64,000 bases of DNA from a virus: positions 1-64,000 of the IMG/VR virus record IMGVR_UViG_3300032268_001411. One strand, written 5' to 3'. The notes beneath the pieces are model-generated. The model was not told where the DNA came from. It was given only the letters and a program-made list of their open reading frames with translations, and did no database searches. The position numbers and the translations under genes were made by a program. Positions 35,999-45,083 of this stretch are shown here, piece by piece; positions within the stretch are counted from its first letter, which is position 1, and the number at the start of each line of letters is the position of its first letter.

Positions 35999-38179
35999 AT
36001 GAAACCAATATTAATTGTTGAAAACAACGCAAATCCCTTAAAGGAAAACGTTAGAATTTCAGGTGGTAAGAAAGATTATGTTTTGGGTGGTATTTTCACT
36101 GAATTTGATGTAAAAAATCGAAATGAGAGAATTTATACTGCTTCAAAATTTCTTCCATGCCTAAATGAATTGAATGAACGTATTCAGACTATGGGTGTGG
36201 TTTATGGTGAATTCGATCATCCCGACGTCTTCGACACATCACTATCACGTGCTTCTCACATTATTAGAGGAGCAAAATACATCAAAGAATCTAACCGTGT
36301 TGAAGGTGAGATTAAATTATTGAATACTTACTGGGGTAAAGAAGCCAAATCACTAGTTGATGATGGTTGTCCAGTATTTGTATCTTCAAGAGCTGCTGGT
36401 GTAACGGAATCAGATGGAACAGTAACACTTAAGAAGTTATTTACCTATGATATTGTTGCTGATCCTGGATTTGGATCTGCTAGAATGAAATCTATTAATG
36501 AATCCTTTGGATTTTCTAATAAATCTAACTTTAGGATATATGAAATGTCCGACGAGTCTAAAATCAATGATCTTTTCAATATGAATAACAAAGACTATGT
36601 TACTAAGCAACAGTTGTCTGACTATTCTAAGTATTTAGTGAATGAAATCGCTTCTACGAAGAAAGCTGCACAATCAGCTCTAAAGACTGGTAACTTAAAT
36701 CCAAGAAAATTAGAGCAATTACTTGAGTACTATGAAGAACTCAATAAAACTAATTCTCAAATGGTCAAATATCTTGACTACCTAGCAGAAAAAGTACAAG
36801 TAGTTGTAAATGAAAACAAATCACTTAAGACTACAACTAAAAAACTAATTTCTCACAACGACTATTTAGCTGAGAACCTCGAAAAGGCTATTAATTATTC
36901 TGAATATGTTGCTGAAAATGTAGATAAGAATATTTCTTACACTAAATATTTGGCTGAAAACCTTGATAAGAATATTTCTTACTCTGAATATGTAGCTGAG
37001 AATGTTGATAAAAACATTGAATATTCTAACTACTTGGCAGAAAATCTTGACAAGAACATTGCTTACTCTGAATACGTAGCTGAAAACTTAGATAAGAACA
37101 TTGCTTACTCTGAATATATTGCAGAAAATCTCGACAAAAACATTGCTTACTCTGAGTATATCGCAGAAAACTTGGATAAGAACATTGCTTACTCTGAGTA
37201 CATCGCAGAAAATCTTGACAAGAACATTGCTTACTCTGAATATATTGCAGAAAACTTAGATTCATCAATTGCTTACTCTGAATACTTGGCTGAGCATGTT
37301 GAAGGTAACATTGCTTACTCTGAATACATCGCTGAGCACCTTGATGATAACATCGCTTATTCTGAATACCTAGCTGAGAACTTGGATAAAACAGTTTCTT
37401 ATGCTGGAATGATTACTGAAAAAATGAATAGAGGTGGTAGACTATTTGAGAGTAACGCTTATGGTAGCGATATGATGCCAACTTTATCTGAAGTAGGTTT
37501 CGAGGAAATCGAAGATGAAAAATACGAAGAGGAAGAAGAGGGTGATGATGATACATATATGATGATGCAACATCCTAAGAAATCTATGTATATGGGAATG
37601 GAAAATTCTATGGACATGGAAGCTGAAGAAAGCGAAGAAGACAAAGAAGCCTATGTAGGCGAATCTGATACTGAACTATCAAAACAAATAGATAAACTTA
37701 TTGAAGAAGCTAGAAAACGTAAAGTTTCTGAAACAAATGATTTAAATTTTTTGAAGTTTTTGAATAAGTCTCAAGTGAATAGTTATTATAACTTAACAAA
37801 TGAGGAACAAGAACAAGTAAAGCTTTACATAAACGAAAGAAGTTATTTTACTGGTAAAGAAGTTCTAAATTTAATTCAAGAGTCTCTTTCAGTAAAGAAC
37901 GAATCACTAGAAGAAAAAATGATTAGATTGATGCCTGATAACGTTAAGACAGTTTGGTCAGAATTGAGTGATTCAAGTAAAAAATCAATCCTTTCACAAG
38001 CAAGACTCTACCCAGATTTAACAAATGAGAGCAAAATTGAGAATTTCTGGATGACAAGAAGTTTGCTTAAAAAACAAACACCTACTAAGAAATTAGTAAG
38101 CCATACTTCCCTAATTCAAGAAGATAAATTATCTGATAATGAAATGAAAGGAATTTTGGAAAGATTTAAAAATCTCTAA
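35999..38179 (+). CDS. Prohead protease fused to repeat-containing scaffold (gp21-gp22 fusion)
   Basis: 726 residues from ATG 35999. Residues 1-175 match T4-type prohead protease gp21: GGIFTEFDVKNRNERIYTAS, VVYGEFDHPDV (His), ASHIIRG, GEIKLLNTYWGKEAKSLVDD and VFVSSRAAG (Ser). The protease domain passes into a long helical region with 13 units of 14 residues, typically YSEYIAENLDKNIA (residues about 286-467), then an acidic Met-rich segment and a helical C-terminus. The repeats look like a scaffold rod. T4 encodes protease and scaffold as separate genes 21 and 22; here one chain would place the protease inside the core and self-cleave. The capsid gene follows at once. Confidence 0.85.
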   Translation: MKPILIVENNANPLKENVRISGGKKDYVLGGIFTEFDVKNRNERIYTASKFLPCLNELNERIQTMGVVYGEFDHPDVFDTSLSRASHIIRGAKYIKESNRVEGEIKLLNTYWGKEAKSLVDDGCPVFVSSRAAGVTESDGTVTLKKLFTYDIVADPGFGSARMKSINESFGFSNKSNFRIYEMSDESKINDLFNMNNKDYVTKQQLSDYSKYLVNEIASTKKAAQSALKTGNLNPRKLEQLLEYYEELNKTNSQMVKYLDYLAEKVQVVVNENKSLKTTTKKLISHNDYLAENLEKAINYSEYVAENVDKNISYTKYLAENLDKNISYSEYVAENVDKNIEYSNYLAENLDKNIAYSEYVAENLDKNIAYSEYIAENLDKNIAYSEYIAENLDKNIAYSEYIAENLDKNIAYSEYIAENLDSSIAYSEYLAEHVEGNIAYSEYIAEHLDDNIAYSEYLAENLDKTVSYAGMITEKMNRGGRLFESNAYGSDMMPTLSEVGFEEIEDEKYEEEEEGDDDTYMMMQHPKKSMYMGMENSMDMEAEESEEDKEAYVGESDTELSKQIDKLIEEARKRKVSETNDLNFLKFLNKSQVNSYYNLTNEEQEQVKLYINERSYFTGKEVLNLIQESLSVKNESLEEKMIRLMPDNVKTVWSELSDSSKKSILSQARLYPDLTNESKIENFWMTRSLLKKQTPTKKLVSHTSLIQEDKLSDNEMKGILERFKNL
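36854..37399 (+). repeat. Thirteen 42-base tandem repeats in the scaffold part
   Basis: In-frame units of 42 bases encode 14-residue repeats (consensus YSEYIAENLDKNIA). Central units are nearly identical, outer ones diverged. A further degenerate unit precedes the array (YLDYLAEKV). Confidence 0.9.
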
Positions 38180-38221
38180 TCTATAAAAAATCCACGTTTA
38201 AAATTTATTAAATTTTTGGGG

Positions 38222-38231
38222 TTATATATAG
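38222..38231 (+). promoter_or_regulatory. TTATATATAG promoter-like element before major capsid gene
   Basis: Recurrent element 27 bases before the capsid ATG; the highly expressed capsid gene makes this a good reference copy. Confidence 0.45.
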
Positions 38232-38257
38232 ATAAAATAAAAAAAAACAAATTAATT

Positions 38258-40024
38258 ATGTCACACATTAGAATAGACAAACAAAAAGCACTTAAAAAAT
38301 GGGCTCCTGTATTGGAGAACATGGGTGTTGTAAGCGAAGACAGACTTGACTGGATGTCTGAGTATGCTGAATTCCACACAATCAACGAAAACGCATACGT
38401 AAATGCAGCTAATGCTGGTATGGGTGCTGTAAGTTCACCACAACCATCTCTTTATGCTGGTTCAAACAACTACGCTGGTGGTAGTATCGCTGCTGGTAAT
38501 GCATTAAATAACTTTGGTAATATTGGATCTGGTGATTTGGGTCAAAACCTACTTCCAGTAGCAATGAAGATCGCAGCTCAAACAATTGGTTTGGATCTAG
38601 TATCTGTAAAACCATCTCCGGGTCCGAAATTAGACCTTCTTTATATTGACTTCCAATATGATGATGTTGATACAAATCAAGGCCGTCCATTAGTTTTTAA
38701 AGTTAACTCTGGTGTTAATAACACTGCAGTAAATGCCGCTATTAGAGCGTTGAGTGGATATAGCACTAACATTTTAGAATCAGTTGGTGGTATTCAATCA
38801 GCATTGAGTTCAGGTTCTCCTTACCATGTTTATGTTTCTTTAAATGCAACTGGAAATAGTGGACTCGGTGCTATCGGTGTAGTTCAACTTTCAACTACTA
38901 CAGGTTTGTCTGATAAAGAGGGTATTGCTGAATTTCTTGGTTTCTCTCGTATTGACGGTTATCCAATCTTCAGAGCGTTCAGACAAGCAAATGCTGTTGG
39001 AAATATGACACTAACTTCGCCATACGCTGCACCTTATCAATACGAACCAAGTCTTAACACTTTCAATCCAACTGGATCAATTGCTGGTCAAATTAACTTG
39101 ATTGCTGGTGTAACAGTTTCAGCTGTTGTTGAATTAGTATCAGCTTTAGAAGATCAACTTCCAGCTTTCTCTACTAACTTCACAGACAACTCTCAGAATG
39201 GTAGATATCCAATGAGCCGTTCTGAAGATGATTTAACTTACGCTGGTGTAATCGGACCAAAGATTTCTTCGAAATCAATTGCTGTTGGTACTATCGAAGT
39301 TTCTTCAGTATTGAGAAGAACTGAAATCGAAGACATTAAAGCTAACACAGGTATGGACATCGTTCAAAAAATGGAATCTATCCTTGTAAACGAATTGTCT
39401 CAGACAATCTCTAAACAAATCGTAGGTAAAGTATTTGAAATGGGTGATTTGAACAGAAATACTGCTCCACTTGGTGGAACTGGTTCTGGTGTTATTGCAA
39501 ATCAAACAGTTTTCGACTTAGATACTATTTACGCAGTAACTGGACCTGGTGGTGAAACTACTCACGCAGTACAACGTAAACTTATCACTAAGATGGTTCA
39601 CGCTTCTAACTATATCGCAACTGAAGGTCGTGTAGGTCCTGCTCAGTACGCTGTAACAAACGGAGCTTTGGCTGCATCACTTATGGACATCGCTGGTTAC
39701 ACTGTTAACCCAGTTAAATCTAAAATCAACGGTTCAGGTCAACTTTACCCTGTTGGACAGATTGGTGATATCCAAGTATATGTAGACCCATATATGAAGT
39801 ATAACGATAACAGAATCGTTTTAGGTAGAAAGAACAATCCTGATCAACCAGGTATTATCTTCGTACCTTACTTGATGGCTCAGTCAATCAGCCTTATTTC
39901 TGAAGCTACATTCGCACCAAGAATGTTGTTAAGAAGCCGTTATGCAGTCGCGGAAGTTGGTTGGTTCCCACAAAAACAGTATATGACTATTAAAGTGCAA
40001 GATGCTAATGGTTTCCTTAACTAA
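38258..40024 (+). CDS. 23: Major capsid protein, T4 gp23-like
   Basis: 588 residues from ATG 38258. Typical gp23 features: an N-terminal helical leader (KWAPVLENMGVVSEDRLDWM) likely removed by the prohead protease, NLLPVAMKIAAQTIGLDLVS, then PLVFKVNSG, RTEIEDIKANTGMDIVQKME and the C-terminal GRKNNPDQPGIIFVPYLMAQ, RMLLRSRYAVAEVGWFP. It forms the hexamers of the icosahedral head in the HK97 fold. It is preceded by the protease-scaffold gene and followed by a strong terminator. Codon third positions are less A/T biased than in neighbours, as expected for high expression. Confidence 0.93.
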   Translation: MSHIRIDKQKALKKWAPVLENMGVVSEDRLDWMSEYAEFHTINENAYVNAANAGMGAVSSPQPSLYAGSNNYAGGSIAAGNALNNFGNIGSGDLGQNLLPVAMKIAAQTIGLDLVSVKPSPGPKLDLLYIDFQYDDVDTNQGRPLVFKVNSGVNNTAVNAAIRALSGYSTNILESVGGIQSALSSGSPYHVYVSLNATGNSGLGAIGVVQLSTTTGLSDKEGIAEFLGFSRIDGYPIFRAFRQANAVGNMTLTSPYAAPYQYEPSLNTFNPTGSIAGQINLIAGVTVSAVVELVSALEDQLPAFSTNFTDNSQNGRYPMSRSEDDLTYAGVIGPKISSKSIAVGTIEVSSVLRRTEIEDIKANTGMDIVQKMESILVNELSQTISKQIVGKVFEMGDLNRNTAPLGGTGSGVIANQTVFDLDTIYAVTGPGGETTHAVQRKLITKMVHASNYIATEGRVGPAQYAVTNGALAASLMDIAGYTVNPVKSKINGSGQLYPVGQIGDIQVYVDPYMKYNDNRIVLGRKNNPDQPGIIFVPYLMAQSISLISEATFAPRMLLRSRYAVAEVGWFPQKQYMTIKVQDANGFLN

Positions 40025-40046
40025 TCAGTTATATCCTATTCATATA

Positions 40047-40078
40047 AAAGAGAGAACTTCGGTTCTCTCTTTTTTTTT
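40047..40078 (+). terminator. Strong terminator after major capsid gene
   Basis: Stem AAAGAGAGAAC / GTTCTCTCTTT with a TTCG tetraloop and T-run. Confidence 0.95.
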
Positions 40079-40122
40079 ATTCAAAGGAGCAAACATTACT
40101 TTGACATATAAATATAATATAA

Positions 40123-42099
40123 ATGAATAAGTTAGAAATAATTGACAAAATCTTACAAGATGAAGGAAACCGATTAAGAGAATCATATTTCATCAAAAAT
40201 AGTCCCCATATTCTGGATGAAATATTGCAATATTGCACTAATATTACTCACATACCTTTCAAACAGAAAATTTGGCACTGGGTGAATGATAATCCAAATG
40301 AATACCTTTGTAAATGTGGTAACACAACAACTTTCAATAGAAACTGGAAAGATGGTTATAGAAAATATTGTTCGGCTAAATGCTCAGCAACTGACACTTC
40401 TACAAAAGAAAAACGTAAAAACACAAATGTTCAAAAATATGGGGTTGATAATGTTGCTAAAGCAGATAGCATTAAAAATAAACAAATGGAAACTAATTTA
40501 GATAGATATGGTACTAAATCATCTGCTCAAAACGAAGAAGTTAAAAAGAAATATAAAAATACTATTAAGAAGAAATATGGAACTGAATATTATTTTCAAT
40601 CAGATGATTTTAAATTGAAATCAATGGATTCCAATTTAGAAAAGTATGGAACTCATTTTACCAAAACAGAAGAATATAAAGAAAAAACTAAGAAAACTAA
40701 TTTAGAAAAATTTAATAATGAGTGGTACACACAAACAGAAGAGTATAAAGAGAGATATAAAAAAACTTCTTTAGAAAAATGGGGTGTTGAAAGCTTTCTA
40801 CAATCAGAAGAACTTAGAAACATTTTAAAAAATAATAAGCCCGAAATAATAGAGAAAATTAAAAAAACATCACTACATAAATGGGGTGTTGAATGGTATA
40901 ACAAAACCGATGATTTTAGGAATAAAATAAAGGAAAAGTGGGAAAGTGGTGTCTATTCGAATATAAAATCAAAATCGATAATTACAAATAATCTTTTATA
41001 TGGATTTGATTGGTTTACTCAAACAGAAGAATGGAGGAATTATTTAAAGTCTGATGAATTTAGGAATAAAATAAAATACTCACTTATTGAAAAATCTAGC
41101 GAACATTATAAAAATATAGGATATGTTCTATTGGATATTGAAAATGACTTTGTTACATTAAAGGGTAACTGTGGACACACATTCAAAATAAAAATCTACA
41201 ATGCGAGTAGAAGGAACATCAATGGATTAATTGTATGTACAGAATGTAATCCAATTAATATAAGCCAATCTGGTTCTGAAATAAACCTCGTGAGTTGGCT
41301 AAATCAACATATAGAATTAGAAACAAAAAACAGAAGTCAAATTTCACCACTTGAGCTAGATATATACATTTCTTCTAAAAGTGTTGCAATTGAATATAAT
41401 GGACTATATTGGCATTCAGAACTTTACAAAAACAAGAAATATCATTTAGAAAAACTTCTAAGATGTAATGAAGTCGGTATAGACTTAATTCAAGTTTGGG
41501 AAGATGATTGGTTAGAAAGACAAGAAATAGTTAAGTCTATAATCCTCTCTAGACTTGGATTGATTCAAAATAAAATTGGTGCGAGAAAGTGCCATATCGA
41601 ATTTATCCAGGATAGAAATTTAGTGAATAATTTTTTTGATAACAATCATATACAAGGAAAGACTAATTATAAGTTTGCTGTTGGGTTGTTTTATAATGAA
41701 GAATTAGTTTCTTGTATGTTATTCAATAAACCAAAAAAGGATTTTGAATTAGTAAGATTCGCTAATAAAATAAATTTAACTGTGAGTGGGGCAGCATCAA
41801 GACTATTTAAATATTTCAACGATAATCAAGATGTTTCTGAGATAGTTTCATTTGCCGATAGGGCAACTTTTAATGGTAATTTATATAGGGAATTAGGTTT
41901 TGAATTTGTCCATAGGACGGAACCAAATTTTTGGTGGATAGTAGACGGCAGAAGAAAACATAGATTTACTTATAATAAACAGAAATTAATAAAGGCTGGT
42001 GGTGATCCGAATAAAACTGAAGTCCAAATAATGAATGAAATGGGATATCAAAGAATATTTGGATGTGGACAAGATAAATATGTTTATAAAAAACACTAA
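40123..42099 (+). CDS. Free-standing homing endonuclease, largest copy
   Basis: 658 residues. The N-terminus (FKQKIWHWVNDNPNEYLCKC, then YCSAKCS) is a zinc-ribbon domain also present in the 3291 copy. Eight repeat units follow ([K/R]YG or KWG every 22-24 residues; some are longer), a central strand region with CGHTFKI and CTECNP, the nuclease core (ELDIYISSKSVAIEYNGLYW, then HSE, LIQVWEDDW), and a GNAT-like C-terminus (NNHIQG, FADRATFNGNLYRELGFEF). It lies between the capsid gene and a putative decoration gene, on the late strand. It is the only large copy on the plus strand. Confidence 0.75.
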   Translation: MNKLEIIDKILQDEGNRLRESYFIKNSPHILDEILQYCTNITHIPFKQKIWHWVNDNPNEYLCKCGNTTTFNRNWKDGYRKYCSAKCSATDTSTKEKRKNTNVQKYGVDNVAKADSIKNKQMETNLDRYGTKSSAQNEEVKKKYKNTIKKKYGTEYYFQSDDFKLKSMDSNLEKYGTHFTKTEEYKEKTKKTNLEKFNNEWYTQTEEYKERYKKTSLEKWGVESFLQSEELRNILKNNKPEIIEKIKKTSLHKWGVEWYNKTDDFRNKIKEKWESGVYSNIKSKSIITNNLLYGFDWFTQTEEWRNYLKSDEFRNKIKYSLIEKSSEHYKNIGYVLLDIENDFVTLKGNCGHTFKIKIYNASRRNINGLIVCTECNPINISQSGSEINLVSWLNQHIELETKNRSQISPLELDIYISSKSVAIEYNGLYWHSELYKNKKYHLEKLLRCNEVGIDLIQVWEDDWLERQEIVKSIILSRLGLIQNKIGARKCHIEFIQDRNLVNNFFDNNHIQGKTNYKFAVGLFYNEELVSCMLFNKPKKDFELVRFANKINLTVSGAASRLFKYFNDNQDVSEIVSFADRATFNGNLYRELGFEFVHRTEPNFWWIVDGRRKHRFTYNKQKLIKAGGDPNKTEVQIMNEMGYQRIFGCGQDKYVYKKH

Positions 42100-42152
42100 A
42101 AGTCTTCTTTTTATTAATAATTTACTTTATTGAATTTTTTTCTTTTTTTTCT

Positions 42153-42163
42153 TTAATATATAC
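42153..42163 (+). promoter_or_regulatory. TTAATATATAC promoter-like element
   Basis: Recurrent element 21 bases before ATG 42185. Confidence 0.4.
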
Positions 42164-42184
42164 TATTAAAAATAATTTAAAACT

Positions 42185-42862
42185 ATGTCAAAACCCTATT
42201 TCAAAATCAATTCTGCTACTTATTCGAGTTCTCTTCTAACTATTAATTATACTTTTTGGAGAAACAGAGGTAGTGTTCTAGGTGGATCCGACTTAACAGT
42301 AACAGGTATTTCATCTACTTCTTCATTATCTTTCTATGAACCAGATATTTACAACTTGGGAGGTAAAACAAAATCTATTCAAGTAGTAAACCTACAAGGT
42401 GGTTCAGGTACTACATATGTCGATCCAGCTGCAATTGTATGGACATTCAGTGGTACGCCATCTACAACTACCAATGCTAAGCTTACAATAGATAATACAA
42501 TCTTAGGTTCTACCCAATTGTCTTCAGTAACAGCATCTAATAGTAATTTAGCGACGTTCTTAAGCTCAATTGCTAGTTCTATCGTTGGTAATAGCTCTGG
42601 GGTTTCTGCTGTTTCAACTTCAACAACCTTAACAGTTAGTGTACCAAATACCGGTAATAAATACAATAATAAAGCCTTAACGATTAATTTGACTCAAGGT
42701 AGTGGTGGTTCAACAATTGTTGGTACATCAAATCAAGGCTTGACTAATTCTGGCACGTTCTCAGGTGGTGTTACTAATTTCAGTATTGGATTATCTACCT
42801 TTAGAGGTGGATACGATCAAGAATATACTGTTTCTTCTTCAACATTCTCACTTATCCCATAA
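42185..42862 (+). CDS. Putative virion decoration protein, beta-rich
   Basis: 225 residues, almost entirely Ser/Thr/Gly/Asn-rich beta-strand sequence without charged helices. It contains a domain (NNKALTINLTQGSGGS, GTFSGGV) that resembles an insertion in the tail sheath protein here (ISLTFSNDLGS, SFSGGV). Position right after the capsid gene suggests an outer-head protein or another surface protein. There is no signal peptide. The resemblance is by eye. Confidence 0.5.
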   Translation: MSKPYFKINSATYSSSLLTINYTFWRNRGSVLGGSDLTVTGISSTSSLSFYEPDIYNLGGKTKSIQVVNLQGGSGTTYVDPAAIVWTFSGTPSTTTNAKLTIDNTILGSTQLSSVTASNSNLATFLSSIASSIVGNSSGVSAVSTSTTLTVSVPNTGNKYNNKALTINLTQGSGGSTIVGTSNQGLTNSGTFSGGVTNFSIGLSTFRGGYDQEYTVSSSTFSLIP

Positions 42863-42869
42863 GAAACTA

Positions 42870-42903
42870 AAAACCTCTTCTTAATTTGGGAAGAGGTTTT
42901 TTT
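42870..42903 (+). terminator. Rho-independent terminator
   Basis: Stem AAACCTCTTC / GAAGAGGTTT with T-run after the gene ending at 42862. Confidence 0.85.
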
Positions 42904-42943
42904 AATTTAGTTAGAGAGTTCCAGTTTTATTGAAGGTGCTGAT

Positions 42944-44008
42944 TTAATTTGATAACTCACCTTTTATAGCTGGTCCAGATTTATACCCAAGTAATTTTAT
43001 ATCATCATATTCAATATCAAAAATAGATTTTTTACTAATTTGTATAGTTGGTAGTTTAAATGTAGGTAAATTAATTTGAAGCTTTGCTTGTTCTATGTGA
43101 TTTAAATATATATGCGCATCACCAATAGTAACTATCAATTCATCGGGTATCATATTAACTTCGTCAGATAATAAGTGAAGTAATAGACCATATGAGGAAA
43201 TATTAAAAGGACACCCTAAAAAAACATCGTTTGATCTGATATTGATTTTCAAACTTAATTTTCTTTTTGGAAAATTCAATTCATCTAATTTTTCCCACGT
43301 CATATCATCTCCAAATGAAATATGTTTACCTAAACTATGGCACCATTCTTCAACTCTTTCCACTTCTGTCATTTCATAAGTATAACATTGAAAGAAGTTA
43401 TGACACGGCCTCAACGCCATGCTTTTCAGATCAGCCACATTCCAGGCAGATACAATTAAGCCTCTATCATCTGGATTTGTCCTTAGGTCGTTGATTAGGT
43501 TTGCGATTTGGTCTATTTTTTTAAACTCCATGTAAGTATCGGACTCCATTGATGTATCTTTTCTATTAGATTTCCAACTTCTCCATTGCTGCCCATACAC
43601 CGGGCCGAGTTCACCCCACTTATGAGCAAATGCACCATTTGATTGTATTAAAGCAATAAACTCTTCTTTGGTGAAAGGTATTCCATTATCTAATCCCGCT
43701 GTCTCATTTGGATTTTTACTATGTTCTTTCAAGTACCTTTGATAAGCATCGCCATCCCAGATATGCACACTCCTATCAACTAAATATTTAATATTTGTTT
43801 CTCCTCTTAAAAACCAAATAAGTTCATGAATTACACCTTTGAAAAAGACTTTTTTTGAAGTTAAAATTGGGAATCCTTCCTGCATATTGAATCTCATTGT
43901 ATAGTCGAATACTGAAATGGTGCCTGTACCAGTTCTATCTTTTTTAACTCCACCCTTTGTAAGAATATGTTGAATCAATTCTTTATATTGTTTATCTACT
44001 GAATTCAT
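42944..44008 (-). CDS. thyA: Thymidylate synthase (ThyA)
   Basis: 354 residues, larger than E. coli ThyA (264) because of insertions around residues 95-165 and 220-245. Hallmarks: KKDRTGTGTISVFDYTMRF, EGFPILTSKKVFFKGVIHEL, GPVYGQQWRSW, the catalytic Cys in LRPCHNFFQCY, and the C-terminal IGDAHIYLNHIEQ. It methylates dUMP to dTMP with methylene-tetrahydrofolate, supplying dTTP for phage replication. It follows the DNA glycosylase gene on the same strand (12-base gap), so nucleotide metabolism and repair are transcribed together. Confidence 0.95.
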   Translation of the reverse strand: MNSVDKQYKELIQHILTKGGVKKDRTGTGTISVFDYTMRFNMQEGFPILTSKKVFFKGVIHELIWFLRGETNIKYLVDRSVHIWDGDAYQRYLKEHSKNPNETAGLDNGIPFTKEEFIALIQSNGAFAHKWGELGPVYGQQWRSWKSNRKDTSMESDTYMEFKKIDQIANLINDLRTNPDDRGLIVSAWNVADLKSMALRPCHNFFQCYTYEMTEVERVEEWCHSLGKHISFGDDMTWEKLDELNFPKRKLSLKINIRSNDVFLGCPFNISSYGLLLHLLSDEVNMIPDELIVTIGDAHIYLNHIEQAKLQINLPTFKLPTIQISKKSIFDIEYDDIKLLGYKSGPAIKGELSN

Positions 44009-44020
44009 ATAAAAACTTTT

Positions 44021-44833
44021 TTATATTTTATTCGCTTTCTTGGGTTTGTTTATTGAGTAAGGACATTCTTTTTCCCATTTTAGATTGAACCAGAATGTCC
44101 TACCTAGTTTATCCTTACAGGATAAACCTTTTTGATAATAAACCCAACTATCAAATTTTTCTGAATTCGTGTCAATTGGATTGTGCCACGTCATTAGTTG
44201 ACCCCCGTTGAATGAATATGCTGTCTCTGGGACACTTTTACATAAATCTAATATCTGAGGGTGGTTTTGAATTGCTACTCTCCCAGATAGAAAAGGATTG
44301 ATATCAGCGTAGTATAGTATGGTACTTCTGATATAGTTACCCACGCCATTAAAGTATTCTTGATTTAAGAGAACTTCACAGATTGGTTTATCAAATAACT
44401 TTTTATCTAAATTATCTATGATATTTTGTTTAAATTTGTCAAAGTCTAAGGTTGGGTCTGCTCCTCTTTTTGTTCCTTTGAAAGGTCCACCTACAGAATA
44501 TTTCGGACCCATCCATCCACCGTATAAAATTAAGGAGTGTCCAGTTTCATCATCGAATCTAAGTCGAATATATTTTGTTAAATCCCAATCTTTTGTAGTG
44601 ACATATTTCCAATTACCCATCATTCCCATAAATACGTGTATAGGGAATTTAGAATCTATATCTAAGATTAAGTCTTTTCCATAAGAACGAGCTTTAATAG
44701 TGACATTTTCTAATTGTGTTTGGAATGGTATTGGTATATTTCCCCTTTGCACGTGAAAGGCTCTAATAAATTTATTTTTTGAATTTAGATTTATAAAATC
44801 TGCGGATATTTTATATTCAGCAATTTCTGGCAT
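44021..44833 (-). CDS. Formamidopyrimidine-DNA glycosylase / endonuclease VIII-like
   Basis: 270 residues from ATG 44833; this start exposes the catalytic N-terminal PE (MPEIAEY) of the Fpg/Nei family. Other landmarks are the helix-two-turn-helix region (LLNQEYFNGVGNYIRSTILY, then YADINPFLSG) and a beta sandwich N-terminal domain (VFMGMMGNW). The usual C-terminal zinc finger is absent or replaced (SCKDKLGRTFWF lacks the four-Cys set), as in NEIL1-like members. It excises oxidised bases and nicks DNA. It lies directly upstream of thyA. Confidence 0.85.
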   Translation of the reverse strand: MPEIAEYKISADFINLNSKNKFIRAFHVQRGNIPIPFQTQLENVTIKARSYGKDLILDIDSKFPIHVFMGMMGNWKYVTTKDWDLTKYIRLRFDDETGHSLILYGGWMGPKYSVGGPFKGTKRGADPTLDFDKFKQNIIDNLDKKLFDKPICEVLLNQEYFNGVGNYIRSTILYYADINPFLSGRVAIQNHPQILDLCKSVPETAYSFNGGQLMTWHNPIDTNSEKFDSWVYYQKGLSCKDKLGRTFWFNLKWEKECPYSINKPKKANKI

Positions 44834-44891
44834 AAAAATTTTGATTAAAGATTGATTTTCTAAATATATACAATAAAATAAAAAAGAAGTT

Positions 44892-45083
44892 ATGAAACAA
44901 GAAGGAGATTTAATTAAAAGCACTACAAATATTTCCAAAGAAGAACTTAATCTTCTAAGAGAAAAATTTGTAGTAGAGTATTCTAAAAAGAAAGGTTGGG
45001 ATAAAAATAACCTATCAACAAATCAAATGATGGAGATTGTTGAACAAAAGCAATACCGGAATCCTGGTATTATCCTAAGTTAA
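44892..45083 (+). CDS. Small hypothetical protein
   Basis: 63 residues, helical (ISKEELNLLREKFVVEYSKK) with a C-terminal segment NQMMEIVEQKQYRNPGIILS, a pattern I recall in small proteins of other T4-like phages. It overlaps the convergent peptidase gene by four bases. Function unknown. Confidence 0.6.
   Translation: MKQEGDLIKSTTNISKEELNLLREKFVVEYSKKKGWDKNNLSTNQMMEIVEQKQYRNPGIILS

Noticed and set aside
36854-37399. Tandem DNA repeat as an origin of replication
   Set aside because: The 42-base units are in frame and encode a regular 14-residue protein repeat in the scaffold.
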